Shown here: one piece after another, positions 36,290 through 44,442 of the stretch
Layout: each line of letters opens with the position of its first letter
Position numbering within the stretch: the first letter of the stretch is position 1
Assembly (NCBI RefSeq): GCF_009707545.1
Contig: NZ_WLYK01000001.1
Coordinates: forward strand, 1,364,001-1,428,000
DNA: 64,000 bases
Direction: 5' to 3'
Source: Nakamurella alba
GTDB taxonomy: Bacteria; Actinomycetota; Actinomycetes; Mycobacteriales; Nakamurellaceae
Notes under the pieces: model-generated
What the model saw: only the letters and a program-made list of their open reading frames with translations
What the model was told of the DNA's origin: nothing
Database searches by the model: none
Position numbers and translations under genes: made by a program

Positions 36290-36838
36290 GTGGTGGCAGC
36301 GGACGAGCCGGTGGTCGACCTGCCGTCTCCCGTCGGGGCGGTGCCGCTGCTGTCGATCGAGGACCTGCACCATGACCACTTCACACCCCTGGTCCGGATG
36401 GCCGCGTTGATGACCAACGACCGGCAGGTCGCCGAGGACGCGGTGCAGGATGCCTTCGCCGGCCTGATCGCCCACCTCGACGAGGTGGCGCCGGACCGGC
36501 GGCTCGCCTATCTCCGGCGCAGCGTCACCAACGGTGCGACGTCGGCGCTGCGCCGGCGACGCACCCGCCGGCTGTTCCGGGCTCCGGCGGCCGGGTCGCA
36601 TCCCGCCGCCGAGGACGAGGTGCTCGCCGCCGAGGGGTTCGGCGAGGTCCTCGGGGCGATCCGGGAGCTCCCTGTCCGGCAGCGTCAGATCCTGGTGCTG
36701 CGCTACTACGTCGGCCTCTCGCTCGCCGACACCGCCGAGAGCCTCGGCACCACCTCCGCCGCTGTTGCCACCGCCGCCCGGCGGGCGCTGCTGGCCGTGC
36801 AGAAGATCCTTCAGATCGGGGATTCCGATGGGACCTGA
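36290..36838 (+). CDS. ECF-type RNA polymerase sigma factor (SigE/sigma-70 family)
   Basis: 182 residues from GTG 36290 behind a GGAGGGG run (GTG 36293 is equally possible). Region 2: FTPLVRMAALMTNDRQVAEDAVQDAFAGLIAHLDEV, with the typical AEDAVQDAF helix and RLAYLRRSVTNGATSALRRRR. Region 4: VLGAIRELPVRQRQILVLRYYVGLSLADTAESLGTTSAAVATAARRAL, the -35-recognising helix-turn-helix. The downstream membrane protein starts within the last codons, an arrangement typical of sigma/anti-sigma pairs. Confidence 0.9.
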   Translation: MVAADEPVVDLPSPVGAVPLLSIEDLHHDHFTPLVRMAALMTNDRQVAEDAVQDAFAGLIAHLDEVAPDRRLAYLRRSVTNGATSALRRRRTRRLFRAPAAGSHPAAEDEVLAAEGFGEVLGAIRELPVRQRQILVLRYYVGLSLADTAESLGTTSAAVATAARRALLAVQKILQIGDSDGT

Positions 36839-38012
36839 CGTGTCCGACGACCTGGACCTGACCGACACCGAGAACGTTGTGACCGCCGCGCTGGCCGCCG
36901 CGGCGCGGGGGATCGACGTCGACACGATGCCCGCGCCGGTCGTGCGTCGCCGTTCCTCCCGCCAGTTCGTGTCCGCGGTGGCCGTGGCCGCCGCGGTGGC
37001 GTTGGTGGCCTCGGTGGTGTGGGTGGTCTCGGCCCGCCGCGTCGGCTCCGTCGGTCCCGTGACGCCGCCGACCGTCGGGTCGACCGCGCAGTCGGCGGTG
37101 ACCTCCGACCCGACGGCCGCGTACGTCCCGGACCCGGTGGATCTGCCCGGCCCGGCACAGGCGGGCTACTGCGGTGGCACCTACGCCGACGGCACCCAAC
37201 AGGCGGTCACCGTGACCGATGACATGACGTTCGTGGGCGGCACAGTCTGTCGGTTCGACGACGGCAACGTCGGCGAGCAGTGGGATCTCACCGACGAACA
37301 GGCCGGCCGCGTGGCGCAGTGGTTTATCAGTGCAGCAGAGGACGCCGAACGGTTCGCCGCCGACCTCGAACGCCGGGAGCGGGAAGACGACATGGTCGTC
37401 GGATGTTTGCCGATGGCCGTGCCACCCTCGCCGTGGTTCGCGGTGCTCAGGGTGTCGTCCGGCGAACTGATCAGGCCGGCCCGGATCGACACCTGGTGCG
37501 GCAGAGACTATCCCGATCTCGGAGCACTTCTCGGCCTCGAGGACATCCCGCCCACCCACCGCACGGAGCAGTCGAACACCCCGACAGCCTGCGAGGCCAC
37601 GCCTTCCGCCGAACTCCGCCGACTGTCCGACGCGCACGATCCGGGCCTGTCCGCTCGAGTGATCAAGGACCCCACCGGCTACGGCTGGGCACTGGAGCTG
37701 TTCAACAACTCGGACTCGCCGATCGAGATCACCGTCGACCCGGTGCTGCGGGCTCTGGACGTGTCGGGCACCCACTTTGTCACCACCCTGCCGCCCGGCA
37801 TGGAAGTTGCGGGGGAGACGGTTCTGGTGCCACCGTCCCGTCCCACGATCGTGCGCCTGATGTCCTCCGCCTACCTCTGCGTCGATCCGCTCAGCCAACT
37901 CGATCCGAGCGCCGACCGCCGGGACGCCGCAGTCGTGGTCACCGTCGACGGTCAGCAGTTGCTCAGCGCCTCCCATCCCGTCAGGGGCGGCCCGCTAGGG
38001 CTGTTGCGTTGA
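36828..38012 (+). CDS. Single-pass membrane protein coupled to the sigma factor (possible anti-sigma)
   Basis: 394 residues from ATG 36828, overlapping the sigma gene by 11 bases (GTG 36840 is an alternative start). A cytoplasmic N-terminus of about 45 residues (DLDLTDTENVVTAALAAAARGIDVDTM) precedes one membrane helix (FVSAVAVAAAVALVASVVWVV), followed by a large external domain with several cysteines (AGYCGGTYADG, VGCLPMAV, DTWCGRDYP). No zinc anti-sigma HxxxCxxC motif is visible in the N-terminus, so the anti-sigma role is only inferred from coupling and topology. It is convergent with the ABC permease gene, 1 base between stops. Confidence 0.62.
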   Translation: MGPDVSDDLDLTDTENVVTAALAAAARGIDVDTMPAPVVRRRSSRQFVSAVAVAAAVALVASVVWVVSARRVGSVGPVTPPTVGSTAQSAVTSDPTAAYVPDPVDLPGPAQAGYCGGTYADGTQQAVTVTDDMTFVGGTVCRFDDGNVGEQWDLTDEQAGRVAQWFISAAEDAERFAADLERREREDDMVVGCLPMAVPPSPWFAVLRVSSGELIRPARIDTWCGRDYPDLGALLGLEDIPPTHRTEQSNTPTACEATPSAELRRLSDAHDPGLSARVIKDPTGYGWALELFNNSDSPIEITVDPVLRALDVSGTHFVTTLPPGMEVAGETVLVPPSRPTIVRLMSSAYLCVDPLSQLDPSADRRDAAVVVTVDGQQLLSASHPVRGGPLGLLR

Positions 38013-38013
38013 T

Positions 38014-38961
38014 TCAGGCGAGTTGCCGCACTCGGCGGAAGGCGAACCACAGCAGCACCCCGGCCAGCGCGACGTAGATGCCGGTCTCGATGAGCTGGAA
38101 CATCCAGTACCGGTCGCCGGGTTGGTACATCACCCAGTTGACGGCGCCGGTCATGGAACCGCAGTCGTCGGCGCCCGGGTTGCAGACCGTGGACGCATGG
38201 TCCATCAGCAGCGAGCCGTCGGCGGCCCGCACCTCCATGCCCTGGACCCAGTCGCCCGCCAGGGGATCCACCCCGGTGTCCAGCACCTCGACCGAGGTGC
38301 CGCGCTCGACCGGCGCGGCGAAATGTGGCCGGGCGAAGGCGGTGACGGCGACCCGCACGCCGATGAACACCACCAACGACGCCGCCATCGCCGGCAGCAC
38401 CTTGCGCCACAGGCTTCCCCCGACGATGCCGAGGGCCAGCGCGAACAGCGTGTAGCCGACCGGGGCGAGACCACCGACGTCGAAGTTGAACACATCGAAC
38501 CGCGGGATGCCGGCGGTGTTCAGCGGCGCCATCCACCAGGACACCCCGAACCCGAAGACCAGCGCGACCAGCAGGGTGAATCCGCCGACGAGGCCGAACT
38601 TCGCCACCGCCCACTGCCGCCGGCTGACTCCCTGGGTCCACACCAGCCGGTGCGTGCCGTGCTCGAGTTCCCGCGCGACGAGCGGTGCGCCCCAGAAGAT
38701 CCCGATCAGCATCGGCACGAACATCAGCAGGATGCTCAGCGATCCTTCGATCGAGTACTGCGAGGTGAACGTACGGATGGCATCGAGGCAGGTGCCGGGC
38801 AGATCGCCGTCACCGGCCGCCTGGATGCACCCGAGGCCGAGATCGTCGTAGGAGCGGCGCATCCCGAGGCCGCTCGGCACCACGAACGCCGCCAGGGCCA
38901 GCAGGCCGAGAACGGCGAAGAGTGCCTGCCGACGGTGCTGCCGCCAGACCAGCCAGATCAT
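38014..38961 (-). CDS. ABC transporter permease
   Basis: 315 residues, 6 predicted membrane helices (e.g. ALFAVLGLLALAAFVVPSGLG, SILLMFVPMLIGIFWGAPLVA, FTLLVALVFGFGVSWWMAPL, IYVALAGVLLWFAF). The segment IFWGAPLVARELEHGTHRLVWTQGVSRRQWAVAKF is the usual ABC-2-type permease loop. A large extracytoplasmic loop with two cysteines lies near residues 240-280. The start overlaps the ATPase stop by 4 bases (ATGA). Third gene of the GntR-ATPase-permease operon; the substrate is unknown, often an antimicrobial peptide or lipid in such YtrA-type systems. Confidence 0.86.
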   Translation of the reverse strand: MIWLVWRQHRRQALFAVLGLLALAAFVVPSGLGMRRSYDDLGLGCIQAAGDGDLPGTCLDAIRTFTSQYSIEGSLSILLMFVPMLIGIFWGAPLVARELEHGTHRLVWTQGVSRRQWAVAKFGLVGGFTLLVALVFGFGVSWWMAPLNTAGIPRFDVFNFDVGGLAPVGYTLFALALGIVGGSLWRKVLPAMAASLVVFIGVRVAVTAFARPHFAAPVERGTSVEVLDTGVDPLAGDWVQGMEVRAADGSLLMDHASTVCNPGADDCGSMTGAVNWVMYQPGDRYWMFQLIETGIYVALAGVLLWFAFRRVRQLA

Positions 38962-39851
38962 GCCGGCACCCCCCAGGCGCTGTGGCTCCCGACCGGTGCC
39001 GGCTCGTCCAGGTACGCCAGGATCAGGTCCTCCAGGCCGACCTCGGACGAGGTGAACAGCCCTTCGTCGACCGGCCCGTTCGTCCGGACCAGCAGGGTCG
39101 ACTGGCGGTCGGTGTGGCTCTCCCGGATCACCGTCGCGACGCCGGGGATCGGCCGGCCGTCGTGCCGCGGACCGATGAGACGCCGGTGCTCGTCGAGGAT
39201 GTCGTCGATCGCGCCGGCCAGCTGCACCTGCGCACTGCGCACCAGCACCAGTTGGTCGCAGACCCGTTCCAGGTCGGCCAGCAGGTGCGACGACAGCAGG
39301 ACGGTGGTCCCGGTCTCGGCCACGCTGCCCATCAGCGCCTGCAGGAACTCGTGCCGGGCCAACGGGTCCAGGCTGGCCACCGGCTCGTCGAGCAGCAGCA
39401 GCCGCGGACGTTTCGCCAGGGCCAGGGCCAGTGCCACCTGCGCGCGCTGACCGCCGGAGAGGGTGCCGACCTTCTTGTCCGGCGGGATGCCGAGCTGCGC
39501 GAGCCGGACACGGGCCACCGACCCGTCCCACTGCGACCGGTTGAGCTTCCCGCCCATCCGGACGAGCTCCGCGGCGGTGAAGTCGCGGTAGAGCGGCGTG
39601 TCCTGCGCGACGAAGCCCAGATCGGCCAGTACATCGACGTTGTCGTACGGATCCTGGCCGAAGATGCGCACACTGCCGGCGTCGGGCCGGAGCAGTCCGA
39701 CGGCCAGTTGGAGCAATGTGCTCTTGCCGGCGCCGTTCGGTCCGACCAGCGCGGCCACCCGACCCTCCGGCAGGGTGAACGAACAGTCCTGCAGCGCCCA
39801 CCTGCTCCCGTACCGCTTGCCGAGCCCGTCGGCCTCGAGAACCATGCCCAT
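38958..39851 (-). CDS. ABC transporter ATP-binding protein
   Basis: 297 residues from ATG 39851, with AAAGGGA 8 bases upstream. Walker A GPNGAGKSTLLQ, Q-loop GFVAQDTPLY, signature LSGGQRAQVALALALA, Walker B RLLLLDEPVASLD and switch His in VLLSSHLLADLE. The C-terminal 80 residues are the regulatory extension common in drug/lantibiotic exporters. Between the GntR regulator and the permease in a three-gene operon. Confidence 0.92.
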   Translation of the reverse strand: MGMVLEADGLGKRYGSRWALQDCSFTLPEGRVAALVGPNGAGKSTLLQLAVGLLRPDAGSVRIFGQDPYDNVDVLADLGFVAQDTPLYRDFTAAELVRMGGKLNRSQWDGSVARVRLAQLGIPPDKKVGTLSGGQRAQVALALALAKRPRLLLLDEPVASLDPLARHEFLQALMGSVAETGTTVLLSSHLLADLERVCDQLVLVRSAQVQLAGAIDDILDEHRRLIGPRHDGRPIPGVATVIRESHTDRQSTLLVRTNGPVDEGLFTSSEVGLEDLILAYLDEPAPVGSHSAWGVPA

Positions 39852-39894
39852 GGAACACATCCCTTTCGTCAATGCCGGGAGTCGGTGCGGGGAG

Positions 39895-40293
39895 TCAGCG
39901 TCGGGAGAGGTCGTCGGCCGTGGCGGCCCGGACGGTGGTGTCGAACAGGGCGACCACGTCCTCGACCGTGAGGCCGGCTGCCCGCGCCCGTTGCAACCAG
40001 TCGGCCAGCTCGGCCTGCAGGGCGGGATGATGTGCCAATGACTCCCCGGCGAGGGTGGCGGTCACGAAAGTGCCGACGCCGGGCCGCCCTTCGGCCAGTC
40101 CCTCGAACTCGAGCTCCCGGTAGGCCTTGAGCACCGTGTTGGGATTGATCGCGAGCGCCTGCGCGACATCGCGCACCTTCGGCAACTGATCACCCGGGTC
40201 GAGCAGACCGACCCGCAGTGCCTGCCGCACCTGCTGCACCAACTGCATGTAGGTGTTGACCTTCGAGCGCCCGTCCAGCACGAACTCGATCAC
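39895..40293 (-). CDS. GntR-family transcriptional regulator, YtrA subfamily
   Basis: 132 residues from GTG 40293 with GAGGAGG 7 bases upstream. VNTYMQLVQQVRQALRVGLLDPGDQLPKVRDVAQALAINPNTVLKAYRELEFEGLAEGRPGVGTFV is a canonical GntR winged helix; the short helical C-terminal tail marks the YtrA subfamily. These repressors usually control the ABC operon they head, fitting the downstream ATPase and permease. A palindrome overlapping a strong promoter (40341-40376) is the probable autoregulatory site. Confidence 0.92.
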   Translation of the reverse strand: MIEFVLDGRSKVNTYMQLVQQVRQALRVGLLDPGDQLPKVRDVAQALAINPNTVLKAYRELEFEGLAEGRPGVGTFVTATLAGESLAHHPALQAELADWLQRARAAGLTVEDVVALFDTTVRAATADDLSRR

Positions 40294-40340
40294 CCGCGGA
40301 CCTCCTCGTCGCCGACCTCGCCACGTTTCTACCACCGCTG

Positions 40341-40376
40341 TACTACGACAGTAAGACAAGTCGGCGAGGCGGTCAA
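40341..40376 (-). promoter_or_regulatory. Promoter and putative operator of the GntR-ABC operon
   Basis: On the minus strand TTGACC (40371-40376) and TACTGT (40348-40353) are separated by 17 bases, one of the best sigma-70-like promoters in the window. The -10 is embedded in a dyad TACT-N5-AGTA (40341-40353). Repressor binding there would block the promoter directly. Confidence 0.6.
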
Positions 40377-40457
40377 CAGGTCGGGCGACTGTCGGACCTG
40401 TCCGGCACGATGGCGGTGCAGTCAACGACGATCACCCTCACGACGAGGAGGAGCACC

Positions 40458-41216
40458 ATGCCGACGGAGTTCTCGCGATCGGACGACCTGAGAGGTGCCC
40501 GGTTCACGAACGTGAACCTCCGCGGCGCCCGTTTCGACGGTGTCGACCTGTCCGGGGCGATGATCCGCGGGTCGGACATCGCCGGCGGCGAGATCGACTC
40601 ACCCTGGTTGATCGAGAGCCGGGATCCGTTGTGGGTCAACGGTGTCGACGTGACGCCGTTCGTCGATGCCGAGCTCGACCGGCGGTTCCCCGGTCGGTCG
40701 CAGCGCCGGGCGGGAGATCCGGAGTCGCTGCGGGCGGCGTGGTCCGTCCTGCAGGAGACCTGGGCGGCGACGGTGTCCCGCGCGGAGGCCATGCCGGCCG
40801 GCACCGTCGACATCCGGATCGACGACGAGTGGTCCTTCGCCGAGACGCTGCGGCACCTGGTGCTCGCCACCGACATCTGGCTGGGCAAGGCCGCTCTCGG
40901 GCTGGAGCAGCCGTACCACCGGTTCGGCCTGACCAACGCGGGTGCCGGTGATGAGGGCTTCGACATGTCCGTGTTCGCCGCAGACCCGCCGACCTGGGCG
41001 CAGGTGCTCGAGACCCGCGCCGACCGGGTGGGCATGGTCACCGCCTACCTCGGCGACGTCACCGCGGAGCAGCTCGCCGAACCACGGCAGAACCCCTGGG
41101 CCCCGCAGCACCAGGAGAGCGTGCTGTCCTGCCTGCACACCGTGCTCGAGGAGGAGTGGGAGCACCACCGTTACGCCGTGCGGGATCTCGACAAGATCGC
41201 CTCCGGAGTCGCTTGA
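40458..41216 (+). CDS. DinB-family protein with N-terminal pentapeptide-like segment
   Basis: 252 residues from ATG 40458 (GAGGAGGAG upstream). Residues 9-45 (LRGARFTNVNLRGARFDGVDLSGAMIRGSD) show the A-x-L/F-x-x five-residue rhythm of pentapeptide repeats. The rest is a DinB_2 four-helix bundle: WSFAETLRHLVLATDIWLGKAALG provides a His of the metal triad and CLHTVLEEEWEHHRYAVRDL the C-terminal histidines. Related proteins are metal-dependent thiol-linked enzymes or of unknown role. Its stop overlaps the start of the next gene (TGATG). Confidence 0.85.
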   Translation: MPTEFSRSDDLRGARFTNVNLRGARFDGVDLSGAMIRGSDIAGGEIDSPWLIESRDPLWVNGVDVTPFVDAELDRRFPGRSQRRAGDPESLRAAWSVLQETWAATVSRAEAMPAGTVDIRIDDEWSFAETLRHLVLATDIWLGKAALGLEQPYHRFGLTNAGAGDEGFDMSVFAADPPTWAQVLETRADRVGMVTAYLGDVTAEQLAEPRQNPWAPQHQESVLSCLHTVLEEEWEHHRYAVRDLDKIASGVA

Positions 41217-42001
41217 TGCCGACACTGCGCGCGGCCGGCGTCGACGTCCACCACGTGGTGCACGGTGACGGACGGCCGGTGATCGTGCTGCACGGCGCCG
41301 GCGTGGATCACCGCGAAACCGAGGCGTGCGTCGAACCCACCTTCGCCGGACTGCAGGGATGGCGGCGGATCTATCCCGACCTGCCCGGGATGGGCCGCAC
41401 ACCCGCGCCCGCGTCGCTCAGCAGCGCCGACGACGTGCTGGCCGTGCTCCTCGATCTCGCCAGGAAGGTCTCCGGCGGACAACCGGTTCTCCTCGTCGGT
41501 CATTCCGCAGGCGCCTACTACGCCCGGGCCCTGGCCTGCCGACAACCGGAACTCGTTGCCGGTGCTGCGCTGATCTGTCCGCTGCTGCCCGGCGCCAGGG
41601 ATGTGCCTGCGCACCACGCCGTACCGGGTGGATCCGAGATCGGTGACGACGGGTTCCGCGACTACTTCGTCGTGCACACCCCGGAAATGCTCGAGAGATA
41701 CCGCGAGTTCGTGGAGCCCGCCGCCGACCTGGTCGACCAGGAGGTGATGCAGCGGATCGGCGGAAAGTGGGAGATCACGGGTGATCTGCCGCCGTACCCG
41801 GGACCGGCCCTGTTGGTCGCGGGTCGCAGGGACTCGACCGTGGGCTGGGCGGCGACGGCGGATCTTGCGCAGCAGTGGCCCGGGGCGACCCTGGCCGTGC
41901 TGGACCACGCCGGCCATGCCCTCCCGCACGAGCAGCCGGAGTTGCTGCGCGCGTTGATCGGCGAGTGGCTGGCCCGGGTGGAACGGACGGTCAGCGGGTG
42001 A
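41216..42001 (+). CDS. Alpha/beta hydrolase
   Basis: 261 residues. Oxyanion-hole segment VIVLHGAGVDHRE, nucleophile elbow LLVGHSAGAYYARAL (Ser in GHSAG), acid in AGRRDSTVGW and the late His in DHAGHALPHEQPE complete the catalytic triad. Translationally coupled to the DinB gene (TGATG). The 3' end overlaps the convergent ATP-grasp gene by 11 bases. Substrate unknown. Confidence 0.88.
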   Translation: MPTLRAAGVDVHHVVHGDGRPVIVLHGAGVDHRETEACVEPTFAGLQGWRRIYPDLPGMGRTPAPASLSSADDVLAVLLDLARKVSGGQPVLLVGHSAGAYYARALACRQPELVAGAALICPLLPGARDVPAHHAVPGGSEIGDDGFRDYFVVHTPEMLERYREFVEPAADLVDQEVMQRIGGKWEITGDLPPYPGPALLVAGRRDSTVGWAATADLAQQWPGATLAVLDHAGHALPHEQPELLRALIGEWLARVERTVSG

Positions 42002-42848
42002 AGGCCTCGACCAGCATCCCGACCGCGGCGGGCCCGGTGTGCGGCAGGAAGAGGGAGGGTTCGACCAGCTCGACCTCGAGAACGCAGTAGCGGCAGTTGT
42101 TGTCGCGGACCAGATCGACGCGGGCGTAGGTCGGGACGCCGAACCTGGCGGTCACCAGGTCGACGGCGGCCTGCGCCACCTCGACCTGGTCCGCGGTGGC
42201 GTCGTGCGGGACGTTCGTCTCCGCGGCGAACATCTCGTCGATGGAGGCGGCGCGGGGGAGCGCGACGCGCTTGCTCGCGGCATGGCTGAACCGCCCGCCG
42301 AAGAACACCATCGGCCATTCGCCGTCGGTGGCCACCGATGTCAGGAACGGTTGCACCAGCACGGTCCGGCCGTCGCGGTGCAGCCGGTCGATGTGGCCGG
42401 TGGCGATGTCGTGCTGATCGGCGCCGTAGGAGGCGGCGTCCCGGCTGCCGGCCCCGACGGCCGGCTTCACCACGAAGTCCCCGTCCGGGAACTCTGCGCC
42501 GGCACCGGGTGGCAGGAAGCGAGTGGGCGTGATCGGGACGCCGGCGTCGGCCAGTTCGGCGAGGTAGCTCTTGTCGGTGCTCCACCGCACCATGGCCGGC
42601 GGGTTCACCACCTCGGTCACCGCGTCCACCCGGTCCAGCCAGGCCAGGAACTCCGGGAGCCGCTCGGGGTAGTCCCAGGCCGACCGCAGCACCGCGCGGT
42701 CGAACGCCGACCAGTCCACGGCCGGGTCGGTCCACTCGACCACCTGCACCTCGACCCCGGCATCGGCCAGCGCGGGCAGAGCCGGCGGTTCGTCCTCGTC
42801 CAGGCCACGGGTGCCGGCGGTGGTCACCCAGGCGAGTCGGCGGATCAT
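41991..42848 (-). CDS. ATP-grasp domain protein (glutathione-synthetase-like)
   Basis: 285 residues. The N-terminal half (AWVTTAGTRGLDEDEPPALPALADAGVEVQVVEWTDPAVDWSAFD) and DFVVKPAVGAGSRDAASY fit small ATP-grasp ligases similar to RimK or the cycloserine-pathway enzyme DcsG. VDLVRDNNCRYCVLEVELVEPSLFL carries the Mg-binding E-x-E-L-x-E-P-S motif. Such enzymes join a carboxylate to an amine using ATP; substrates cannot be predicted. Stands alone on the minus strand, stop overlapping the hydrolase stop by 11 bases. Confidence 0.82.
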   Translation of the reverse strand: MIRRLAWVTTAGTRGLDEDEPPALPALADAGVEVQVVEWTDPAVDWSAFDRAVLRSAWDYPERLPEFLAWLDRVDAVTEVVNPPAMVRWSTDKSYLAELADAGVPITPTRFLPPGAGAEFPDGDFVVKPAVGAGSRDAASYGADQHDIATGHIDRLHRDGRTVLVQPFLTSVATDGEWPMVFFGGRFSHAASKRVALPRAASIDEMFAAETNVPHDATADQVEVAQAAVDLVTARFGVPTYARVDLVRDNNCRYCVLEVELVEPSLFLPHTGPAAVGMLVEAFTR

Positions 42849-42919
42849 GTGTTCCCTATCGGTGCGTCGTTGCCCGGCAGCGGTCGTTGCGGGCCACCGA
42901 TCCTAGGTGACGCGCACTG

Positions 42920-43576
42920 TCAGGACCGACGATGATCGTCGAAAGCCGTGAGGACCCGCGTCAGCAGCCCGGTGTCGCCCTCGACCCGGGCGTCGCCGGA
43001 GCGCACCGCATCGTCGAGCGGCCGGTGGTCGAACACCAGATCCTGGACGACCCGCACCGTTGCAGCGAGAAGGCAGTCGGCAGGTTCCTCCGCCCGTACG
43101 ACAACCAGGCGCCCGCCGGACACGGTCAGCAGGAACCCGTCATCGGGCAGCCGGACCTGGACGGTGCCGCCCGTCCCGACGATCGCCGAGGGCTGGAAGG
43201 TCGTGCGCAGGGCAACCATCAGCGCGTCCGGGCTCAGCGCACGGGCGGAGTCCGGTCCGGGTGGCAGCGGGCTGCCCCAGCGGCCCAACGCCAGCAACAC
43301 CGGCTCCAGATCCCGCCCGCGCCCGGTCAACTCGTAGACCAGTCCGGTGGCGGGTGGCAGCCCGCGCCTCCGGGTGACGATCCCGGCGTCCTGCAGCTCG
43401 CGCAGTCGTTGGGTCAGGACGTTCTGGCTCGTGCCCAGGAGTCCACGGTGCAGATCGGCGAAGCGTTTCGGCCCGAACAGCAACTCGCGGACCACGAGCA
43501 GCGCCCAGCGCTCCCCGACGAGATCGAGGGCCCGGGCGATGCCGCAGAGATCGTGATAGCTACGCACGAAACCCAT
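42920..43576 (-). CDS. HxlR/MarR-type winged-helix regulator with C-terminal SCP2-like domain
   Basis: 218 residues. CGIARALDLVGERWALLVVRELLFGPKRFADLHRGLLGTSQNVLTQRLRELQDAGIV is the HxlR winged helix with its conserved Cys and WALLVVREL motif. The C-terminal 110 residues (ALSPDALMVALRTTFQP...) look like a small ligand-binding SCP2-like domain. Divergent from an alpha/beta hydrolase gene; a perfect 25-bp palindrome lies between them (43597-43621), so it probably represses both. Confidence 0.9.
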   Translation of the reverse strand: MGFVRSYHDLCGIARALDLVGERWALLVVRELLFGPKRFADLHRGLLGTSQNVLTQRLRELQDAGIVTRRRGLPPATGLVYELTGRGRDLEPVLLALGRWGSPLPPGPDSARALSPDALMVALRTTFQPSAIVGTGGTVQVRLPDDGFLLTVSGGRLVVVRAEEPADCLLAATVRVVQDLVFDHRPLDDAVRSGDARVEGDTGLLTRVLTAFDDHRRS

Positions 43577-43596
43577 AGTACTTCCTCTTCGACACT

Positions 43597-43621
43597 GATT
43601 ACTCCTAGACTAGGAGTAATC
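43597..43621. promoter_or_regulatory. Perfect 25-bp palindrome, operator of HxlR regulator
   Basis: Arms GATTACTCCTAG and its exact complement flank a single A at 43609. It sits in the 62-base divergent region between the regulator and hydrolase genes and is the only perfect long palindrome there, so it is a strong candidate operator. Confidence 0.8.
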
Positions 43622-43638
43622 AAGCGAAGGAGCGGACG

Positions 43639-44442
43639 ATGCCCCACATACGATCGGCCGACGGCACCGCAATCGGGTTCGACGTCTTCGGGAACCGCGG
43701 CCCCGCGGTAGTCCTGGTCAGCGGCGGACTGGACGACGGCAGCGAGAACGTCCCGCTGGCCGAACATCTGGCCGGCGACTTTCGTGCGGTGGTCTACCGC
43801 CGTCGCGGTCGCGGCGACAGCGGTGACACGCCGCCGTACGCGGTGCAGCGAGAGGTCGAGGACCTCGCCACCGTGATCGCCGCCGTCGGCGGCCGGGCGC
43901 ATCTGTTCGGCGCTTCGTCGGGCGGGGCGCTGGCCCTGCATGCTGCTGCCGCCGGCCTGCCCGTCGACCGGATCGCTGTCCACGAGGTGCCGTACCTGCT
44001 CGGCGAGGAGATGCTCGGAGCCTGGCGTGCCTACACGTCCGACCTCGAGGCAGCACTGGACCGCGACGACCGTGACGAGGCGCTGCGGCTCTTCATGCGG
44101 CTGGCAGGCTCCTCCGACGAGCAGATCGCCGGCGCCGAGGCTGCTCCGGTGTGGCCGGCGCTACGGGCGCTCGCGCCGACTCTGCGCCACGACGCCGCCT
44201 GCCTCGGTGACGGCGCGCCGCCCGCCGATCTGCTCGCGGGCGTACGCATGCCGGTGCTGCTCACCACCGGCGCGACCATCGACCCGCATTCGGCCGGACT
44301 GCCCGTCGACTTCTTCGGCGCTGCAGCAGATGTCGCGGCAGGTCTGGTGCCCGATGCCCGCCGGGTGACGATCGAGGTGCCCGGACACGTCGCCGACCCG
44401 GGACTGCTCGGCCCGGTGCTGACCGACTTCTATCTCGGCTGA
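43639..44442 (+). CDS. Alpha/beta hydrolase controlled by HxlR regulator
   Basis: 267 residues, GAAGGA upstream of ATG 43639. SADGTAIGFDVFGNRGPAVVLVSGGLDD is the usual start, RRRGRGDSGDT the loop after strand 4, and the nucleophile elbow is HLFGASSGGALAL (Ser in GASSG). VPGHVADPG supplies the His. Divergent from the HxlR gene with a shared operator. The 3' end overlaps the kdpD stop region by 13 bases. Substrate unknown; an HxlR-controlled hydrolase often responds to an electrophile or quinone, but nothing here proves that. Confidence 0.88.
   Translation: MPHIRSADGTAIGFDVFGNRGPAVVLVSGGLDDGSENVPLAEHLAGDFRAVVYRRRGRGDSGDTPPYAVQREVEDLATVIAAVGGRAHLFGASSGGALALHAAAAGLPVDRIAVHEVPYLLGEEMLGAWRAYTSDLEAALDRDDRDEALRLFMRLAGSSDEQIAGAEAAPVWPALRALAPTLRHDAACLGDGAPPADLLAGVRMPVLLTTGATIDPHSAGLPVDFFGAAADVAAGLVPDARRVTIEVPGHVADPGLLGPVLTDFYLG

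Noticed and set aside
36290-36838. Longer sigma factor beginning at 35990
   Set aside because: The extension is antisense to the exported-protein gene and has no sigma homology; GTG 36290 has a strong purine-rich ribosome site.
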